From: Verrucomicrobiales bacterium
Lineage (GTDB): Bacteria; Verrucomicrobiota; Verrucomicrobiia; Verrucomicrobiales; V1-33
DNA length: 10,664 bases
Direction: 5' to 3'
NCBI GenBank assembly: GCA_023253495.1
Contig: JALRGF010000463.1
Location: forward strand, 1-10,664
Positions 7,001 to 10,664 of this stretch are shown in pieces. Each line of letters starts with the position of its first letter. The stretch's first letter is position 1. Made by a program: the position numbers and the translations under genes. The notes under the pieces are model-generated. The model searched no databases. It was given only the letters and a program-made list of their open reading frames with translations, and was not told where the DNA came from.

Positions 7001-9809
7001 TGCGGAATTGGGCCGGATCCTCCAGAACAAAGGCCCTTCGGAAAAACGACGTGGTCCATTTGGAGGACGACGACGGACCGAACGGCAGTGTCGTCGCCTG
7101 CCCGCCTTCGTTGCCGTAGCCGAGCACCCCCGCCCCCTCCTCCCACCGGGCATCGTCAAACCCGGACCGGTTCCACCCGGCCGGCGGATCAGTCCCCTGC
7201 GCAAACCACTTCCAGACAGCATTCTTCGGAACCAGCGGTGTCACCGTCTCCTGCGGACCGCTTGAGGCAATAAAATCGACTCCGGAGCGGCTCGGCCCGA
7301 CGCTCACCGTCGCCGGACTGAAGGGCATGGTGAAATTGAGCGTGTCGGCCACCGTCTCGCGCGCGCTCAGCGTCCACGCCCCGGCCCGCAGGCCGCTGAG
7401 CACATAAACTCCGGCGCTGTCCGTGGTGGCCACCCGGCGGTCGGAGCCGCTGACCCCGGTCACCTGAATGCCGGCCACCGGCTGCTGCCCGAGGTCCAGC
7501 ACCCGCCCGCTGATCCGATGCACAGTGGGAGCTTCGATTTTCACCACCACGCTCGCGCGCGCCACCCCGCCGCGCATGTCACTGACCGCGCACTGCACGG
7601 TGTATTCACCGGCCGCCTCAAACCGGTGCGTCTGCACCGGCGCATTGTCGACACTGAAATCGCCATCCCCGAAATCCCAAGCGTATGCGAGTCTGTCATC
7701 ATCGGGATCCGCCGCCGCGACCGTCAAAACCACCGGGGTGTTCGCCGGCGCCGCTGCCGTGTTCGCGGTGACCACGGCGGTCGGCTGCCGGTTGCCGGAC
7801 GGCGTGCCCAGGGTCACTTGGACGTCGATCGACTCCGGAAAGGTGCCGCCCTTGCCCACCGGTGTGACATGCACTCCGATCCCGTTGTTCGCCCGGGGGT
7901 CGGAAAACGTGCGGCCGATCGCCAGGGTGGTGCCGCTCACCCCGGGCAGCACATCCAGCAGGTGGTTGGCCCGGCCGTCGGTATTCCCCCATTGCAGAAA
8001 CACGCTGTTCGCCAGCAGCGGGTCATTCAGGCCGCCGCGGAATTCCACCCAGTAATCGCGCGTGTCCTTGCGCAGCCGCAGCACCCGCCGGCCGCGGCCC
8101 TGCTGAAAATCTCCGGCGGTCAGGCGGTACAGCCCGCTGACCGTCACCCGTCCGGCATCGGCATCAGGAATCCAGTCGAGATAATTCTTGTAGCTTCCGG
8201 TGTAGTGTTTCTCGCCCGGGATCGTGCCGTACGCGTCGCCCATCGGGTCATAGGTGTTGCCATACTCGACCGGCGTCCCCGGGCCGATGATCGATTTGTC
8301 ATCGGTGTCCCAGCGGTGCGCATGCGGCAGTCCGAGGTTGTGGCCGTACTCATGCGTGGTCACATGCTTGCCGAAATACCCATTGGCCATGTGAAACCCG
8401 CGCCCGCCGACATACGCCAGCCCGGCATAGCTCGCCGCCGGCCGGCCGCGCGTGAACACACCGTCGTAATCATAGCGGCTCAAATCAAAGCCGGCCGCCG
8501 CCGCCTTGTTCCGCGCCTCGGGATACAACCGCGACAGGCCTTCGTCATCATAGGACGCCGCCGGCAGATCCATCCGCAGGATCGGCGTGACCGCCGACCC
8601 GCCCGGCCCGACCGGCGCAATCGCCTGACGACCGAACGACATCAACTGGGTGTAGGCCCGCATGTCGCGCAACAAGGCCTCGGCTTCCCCCAGCGGAATG
8701 GTCGCCTGCTCGCCCGCATAATCAGGGAAATCCACCCGCAGAAACAACAGCCGCTTGTACCCCTCGGTGCGCGCTGACTCAGCCACCGGCAGATCCGACG
8801 CCGCCACTTCCGACGCCGGCCCGGCTTCCCCGGTCCCTGCGGTCGCCGCCTTCGCACCCCCGGCCGGCGGACTCGCCATGACCTCGGCCGCCGCCGCCTG
8901 CGCCGCCGCCGCGTCCGCATGCACCGTGACCACCCCGCCAATTTCCAGACCCACCTCCCCCGCCGCCCCGTCGGGCATCTCCCGGGGTTCGAGCAGCCGC
9001 ACCGGCGTCTCGTCCATCGCCATCAGCCGCGACGTCCGAACCACCGCCTGGTCCAAGGGATTGGTCCCGGCTTCCGCCGGCACCACCAGCCCCCGGATCG
9101 GCACCCCGTCCCGCGTCGGCCAGTCCAGCGCCGCGCCATGCGTGAAGACCCGCACCGGCTCCCCGTCCCACTCGGCCCAACGCACCATCCGCGCCGGATC
9201 ATCCCCGCCACCGGGAACCGCCAGCACACACGCCACCCGGTAATCGGCCCGGCAACTGACCCACGTCTCCACCCACGCCGCCACCGCACCGGGCAGCTCC
9301 GCCCGCACCCGCGGCGGCACCCCCAACGCCAACGCCCGCCCGGCATCCCCCTGAATCAAATCCGCCAACGCCCGCCGCCGCGCCCGCGCCAACGACACCC
9401 CCTCCGCCTCCAGCACCGCCAGACCGTCAGCCCGCCCGGACGCCGCCGCCTCGCGCCACCGACCGACCCACTCGCGAAACCGCCCGAAAACCGGCTCCGC
9501 CACCGGATCGCCCCACACCTCCTCCTGCCGCCGCGGCAACGGCGGCGCCGGTACCGGAAGCCCGGGCCTGGCCGGAAGCCCGGACGTCACCCCGGAATCC
9601 GCAGCCCCGGCAACCGCACGACGGCCGGATGCCGCGCCCCGCTCCCGCACCAACTCCACTTCACGCCCGATGGCGCCGCCCGCCGCCGGCACACACGTCA
9701 CACACCCGGCCCCGCGCCCGCCCGGGCCCGCCCCGAACCACACTGCCAACCCACCACAACCCAACACAACCACGACGGTCACGAATCGCTGGAGAACTGC
9801 TGGAAGCAT
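4059..9809 (-). CDS. Large exported multidomain metzincin-type metalloprotease
   Basis: This encodes 1916 residues from ATG 9809 to TAA 4059-4061. The start was chosen because GGTGA precedes it and a signal or anchor sequence follows (LQRFVTVVVVLGCGGLAVWF); VLGC is only a poor lipobox. Residues about 100-280 resemble an N-terminal region I associate with verrucomicrobial surface proteins. An Ala/Gly-rich linker precedes the protease domain (about 350-590), with zinc motif HEYGHNLGLPH (486-496; His486, Glu487, His490, His496) and a candidate Met-turn, YDPMG (Met523). It is closest in feel to M11/gametolysin-like or M6-like enzymes; the exact family is unsure. Then come a PKD domain (about 676-759, WDFGDGDF), a carboxypeptidase-regulatory-like domain (764-848), four homologous beta-sandwich modules (858-1029, 1130-1297, 1396-1564, 1661-1822) separated by three Ig-like domains, and a short C-terminal domain (1840-1910). 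The likely role is digestion of extracellular protein or glycoprotein, with the modules binding substrate or surface. The substrate is unknown. Confidence 0.88.
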   Translation of the reverse strand: MLPAVLQRFVTVVVVLGCGGLAVWFGAGPGGRGAGCVTCVPAAGGAIGREVELVRERGAASGRRAVAGAADSGVTSGLPARPGLPVPAPPLPRRQEEVWGDPVAEPVFGRFREWVGRWREAAASGRADGLAVLEAEGVSLARARRRALADLIQGDAGRALALGVPPRVRAELPGAVAAWVETWVSCRADYRVACVLAVPGGGDDPARMVRWAEWDGEPVRVFTHGAALDWPTRDGVPIRGLVVPAEAGTNPLDQAVVRTSRLMAMDETPVRLLEPREMPDGAAGEVGLEIGGVVTVHADAAAAQAAAAEVMASPPAGGAKAATAGTGEAGPASEVAASDLPVAESARTEGYKRLLFLRVDFPDYAGEQATIPLGEAEALLRDMRAYTQLMSFGRQAIAPVGPGGSAVTPILRMDLPAASYDDEGLSRLYPEARNKAAAAGFDLSRYDYDGVFTRGRPAASYAGLAYVGGRGFHMANGYFGKHVTTHEYGHNLGLPHAHRWDTDDKSIIGPGTPVEYGNTYDPMGDAYGTIPGEKHYTGSYKNYLDWIPDADAGRVTVSGLYRLTAGDFQQGRGRRVLRLRKDTRDYWVEFRGGLNDPLLANSVFLQWGNTDGRANHLLDVLPGVSGTTLAIGRTFSDPRANNGIGVHVTPVGKGGTFPESIDVQVTLGTPSGNRQPTAVVTANTAAAPANTPVVLTVAAADPDDDRLAYAWDFGDGDFSVDNAPVQTHRFEAAGEYTVQCAVSDMRGGVARASVVVKIEAPTVHRISGRVLDLGQQPVAGIQVTGVSGSDRRVATTDSAGVYVLSGLRAGAWTLSARETVADTLNFTMPFSPATVSVGPSRSGVDFIASSGPQETVTPLVPKNAVWKWFAQGTDPPAGWNRSGFDDARWEEGAGVLGYGNEGGQATTLPFGPSSSSKWTTSFFRRAFVLEDPAQFRTLRLEVKRDDGVVVYLNGREIFRDNMPSGTVTYATRAVDATEPNDYVVRTIDVASALPPGLLVAGTNFLAASIHQATASSSDLAFDLGFSGVAPLSGAGTSVVYVTAPSAGQTVAADAPAVPLRAEVKVAGTAVAKVEFFGDGARLGEDVEPPYEWDWPMPAPGRRTAQVVATLADGGVQTSAVTAFSVELPPTALVPERAVWKFRAEPSAAPAGWERLDFDDGGWASGPAPLGFGEGNEATVIPSGTPTSRPLTSYFRHVFTVDDPKAVTSLVARLIRDDGALVRLNGREVIRTNLPETGSITYATLATGAGPHAIDTAEFTFPLDPSALVAGSNVLAVEVHQSHATSSDLSFRLALEARMAEPRPRGVALRALSAVTAPEPVRLEIDGVPGGGLGWARVRFFADGVLLGEGAGEPMAFTWAAPPVGKHELTVVATDTAGAEVSGEPVTLTVAPPAAAMVLVSFGETWRYLDDGSVPASNWSARTGFNDAAWLSGRARLGYGGDGEATVVGYGQQTSSRHITTWFRTRFPVADPAAFGSLRLRLVRDDGARVFLNGEEVMRSNLPEGTLTPTTLAVGEVTGAAEREAVSAVVPAALLVAGENVLAVEVHQAGPASSDLGFDLELTGLGVSAEDFRFTSPGVSQVISAAVDLPLSVWAAPGLGVRRVEYFAGPVLLGASEEAPFFPVVWTTPLLGSYDLTARATGAGGPLTAGPLTLTVNEPPVSALLVPAGSTWKYWETGELPAADWAAVGFADTAWKSGPARLGFGADNEATALASGQIAYYFRRVFTVSSLAGVAEVVLRFQRDDGAVIYLNGVEVARDNMAAGAVTPGTLASADAADEQAWIRRVLDPSVLRPGTNVLAAEVHQRTAGSSDLGWDAELTTRGVNLLAVANSAPAVVPEPDWASLAGPGGVVDGFRLGFPESDGRLYVIEVSEDLVEWNPQAYEMARDGQVLVRLPREAGVEALFYRARWLPALPTP
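4089..4301 (-). other. C-terminal domain of the metalloprotease, possible surface/secretion tail
   Basis: The last about 70 residues (1840-1910 of the 1916) read DGFRLGFPESDGRLYVIEV, then SEDLVEWNPQ and FYRARW at the end. Verrucomicrobial exported proteins often end in a similar short domain of the pattern Y-x-(V/I)-E-x-S-x-(D/N)-L-x-x-W, closing with FYR-x-R. Its function is not established to my knowledge. A role in surface attachment or secretion is an inference from its terminal position. Confidence 0.5.
4344..7238 (-). repeat. Four homologous ~165-residue modules inside the metalloprotease
   Basis: The copies lie at about 6723-7238, 5919-6422, 5118-5624 and 4344-4829, with a period near 800 bp because an Ig-like spacer follows each of the first three. 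Shared positions are a Trp near the start, F-x-D-x-x-W-x-x-G with LG(Y/F)G, FR-x-x-F, RDDG-x4-LNG-x-E followed by R-x-N, then LLVAG-x-N(V/F)LA (LRPGTNVLA in the fourth), a (V/I)HQ and SSDL. The RDDG/LNG core resembles beta-sandwich, galactose-binding-like or glycoside-hydrolase accessory modules; carbohydrate binding is an inference. The copies differ widely in sequence, so the duplications look old rather than recent. The fourth copy is the shortest, missing residues around the T-S-Y-F-R region. Confidence 0.8.
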
Positions 9810-9843
9810 AAAAAAATCACCATCGCAGCCCTCAACCACCGCA

Positions 9844-9859
9844 TGACCGCGAGAGGTCA
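9844..9859. promoter_or_regulatory. Inverted repeat TGACC-N6-GGTCA, operator-like
   Basis: TGACC (9844-9848) and GGTCA (9855-9859) are perfect inverted half-sites with a 6-base spacer, lying 35-50 bases upstream of the metalloprotease ATG. The repeat touches the proposed -10 hexamer and would span the transcription start. It fits a repressor operator, or a short hairpin at the 5' end of the transcript. No specific regulator can be named. Confidence 0.35.
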
Positions 9860-9886
9860 CTATCTCCGATCCACCAACCGTTCCAA
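9859..9886 (-). promoter_or_regulatory. Candidate sigma70-type promoter for the metalloprotease gene
   Basis: On the minus strand TTGGAA (9886-9881) is separated by 16 bp from GATAGT (9864-9859). Each hexamer matches four of six consensus bases. Transcription would start near 9852, giving a leader of about 43 nt. The sites lie between the upstream gene's possible terminator and the ATG at 9809. Matches of this quality occur by chance, so this is tentative. Confidence 0.3.
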
Positions 9887-9891
9887 GCAAC

Positions 9892-9907
9892 AAAAGCGGA
9901 CGCCGCT
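9892..9907 (-). terminator. Weak intrinsic terminator after the SNase-like gene
   Basis: On the minus strand AGCGG-CGT-CCGCT forms a 5-bp stem with a 3-base loop (9907-9895), and three more Ts follow the stem (9894-9892). It begins about 37 bases after the stop of the SNase-like gene and before the candidate promoter of the next gene. The stem is short and the T-run brief, so termination may be partial. Confidence 0.35.
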
Positions 9908-9943
9908 GAACGCTCCCCAGCCCCGGCTTCTACCGGACTCACT

Positions 9944-10664
9944 TCACTGGGGTGCCGGCGTCACCGGCGCCCAGCCGCCGCGCCGCTCTCGCTGCGCCGT
10001 TTGCGCCAGGGCGTTCAGGCGCCCGACAAACCGCTCGCTCGACACCTGGATCGGCAGCCACCCGAGTGACGGCTCCGTCACCCTGGCCAGCCCCTGCTCG
10101 ACCAGCCACTCCTGCAGCGTACGCCGCCGCCCCTGCTCGTCCTCAATCACCACCAGGGCGAAAAAATGATGCGTCTCGCGGCGCAGCTCATACTTCGTCA
10201 GCACCATGAACGGCCGGCTCTCCAGCAATGCCTCCACCGCCTGCCACGCCTGCTGACCCAGCGCGGTCGCCCGATCCGCCTTCTCCTCCGGACTCCACGT
10301 CTCCGGCCACTGGAAATACGCCGCCAGTTCCTCCAAAGCCTCCTCCCCGGAATCAGTGGGCTCGGGCGACTCCACGAAGTACAGCTCAAAGACCATCGGT
10401 TTGCCATCGCGACGCACCCGGAAATGATGCGCCGCATTGGTCGGCGTGCGCACCAGCACACATCCGGTCAACACTTCCCACTCCGCCCGCGGCACCGGAT
10501 CCAAGGGATGCGTATACGCCACCCCCGAGGCCGGCAACTCGCGCCCCGCGCCGGATACCGCCTCTCCCAACGACCGGGCACCGACCGATCCCCGGCTGCC
10601 CACCCGCGCCTCCCCACCGCCCCCGCGCCGCCCACCGGCAAAGAGCCCCAACACCACCAGTATT
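9944..10664 (-). CDS. SNase-like (OB-fold) protein, probably non-catalytic, 5' end beyond window
   Basis: The frame is open at the right edge and ends with TGA at 9944-9946. The first codons in the window read I-L-V-V-L-G-L-F-A-G-G-R-R, like the end of a signal or anchor helix, so the GTG at 10657 is probably not the true start. A Gly/Arg-rich linker follows. The last about 180 residues resemble staphylococcal-nuclease-like domains: FELYFVESPEP aligns with the FRLLLVDTPE strand, RRETHHFFALVV with DKYGRGLAYI, and LQEWLVEQGLARV with the conserved NEALVRQGLAKV segment. In this alignment the catalytic Arg35 becomes Glu and Arg87 becomes His, while Glu43 is kept, so nuclease activity is doubtful. 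Such domains can act as binding modules. It is probably exported or membrane-anchored. It lies 134 bp before the metalloprotease, on the same strand. Confidence 0.7.
   Translation of the reverse strand, partial: ILVVLGLFAGGRRGGGGEARVGSRGSVGARSLGEAVSGAGRELPASGVAYTHPLDPVPRAEWEVLTGCVLVRTPTNAAHHFRVRRDGKPMVFELYFVESPEPTDSGEEALEELAAYFQWPETWSPEEKADRATALGQQAWQAVEALLESRPFMVLTKYELRRETHHFFALVVIEDEQGRRRTLQEWLVEQGLARVTEPSLGWLPIQVSSERFVGRLNALAQTAQRERRGGWAPVTPAPQ

Noticed and set aside
4008..7265. A 1085-codon open frame on the plus strand opposite the metalloprotease gene.
   Set aside because: It is Arg/His/Pro/Gly-rich, lacks any domain pattern, and is the expected antisense shadow of a GC-rich gene whose own strand shows clear domains and repeats.
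9810..9893. A 28-codon longer start for the metalloprotease.
   Set aside because: It would place charged residues before the signal sequence and cover the proposed promoter region; the ATG at 9809 has GGTGA upstream and begins just before the hydrophobic segment.
10655..10657. GTG start for the SNase-like gene.
   Set aside because: The frame continues upstream to the window edge with hydrophobic codons typical of a signal or anchor helix, so the gene is most likely cut by the window.

Overview
The window reads as a piece of a GC-rich chromosome from the PVC group, most likely Verrucomicrobia of the Opitutae type. The grounds are indirect: proteins with arrays of beta-sandwich and Ig-like modules, a C-terminal domain common in verrucomicrobial surface proteins, and strong G/C preference at third codon positions. 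No RNA gene or other marker fixes the taxonomy.

Left part, plus strand (1-2704): a low-complexity Ser/Gly-rich reading frame open at the left edge; the C-terminal three-helix half of an LptF/LptG-type lipopolysaccharide-export permease; a conserved protein of unknown function with a Pro/Ala/Glu-rich tail; and a Gfo/Idh/MocA-family oxidoreductase. All three junctions are 4-base ATGA stop/start overlaps, so the block looks like one translationally coupled transcript. Base composition is visibly less GC-rich before about position 540.

Right part, minus strand (2717-10664), read right to left: an exported SNase-like protein that has lost catalytic arginines and runs off the right edge; a short intergenic region with a possible terminator, promoter and inverted repeat; a 1916-residue exported metzincin-type metalloprotease with PKD, carboxypeptidase-regulatory-like, four repeated beta-sandwich modules and three Ig-like spacers; and an exported thioredoxin-like protein. 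The two strands converge at 2704/2717 with 12 bp between stops.

The main discovery is in the thioredoxin-like gene (2717-3919). Its frame is continuous apart from one in-frame TGA at 3641-3643, placed in a G-C-T-(TGA)-N-N-G motif where a thioredoxin fold carries its redox centre. Just downstream is a hairpin whose loop has G and U at bases 23 and 24 counted from the U of UGA, as in the E. coli fdhF SECIS. The best reading is a 400-residue exported selenoprotein that a standard annotation would split or truncate. No selenocysteine machinery lies in the window, so this must be tested elsewhere in the genome.

No tRNA, rRNA, CRISPR array, insertion sequence or attachment site was seen.
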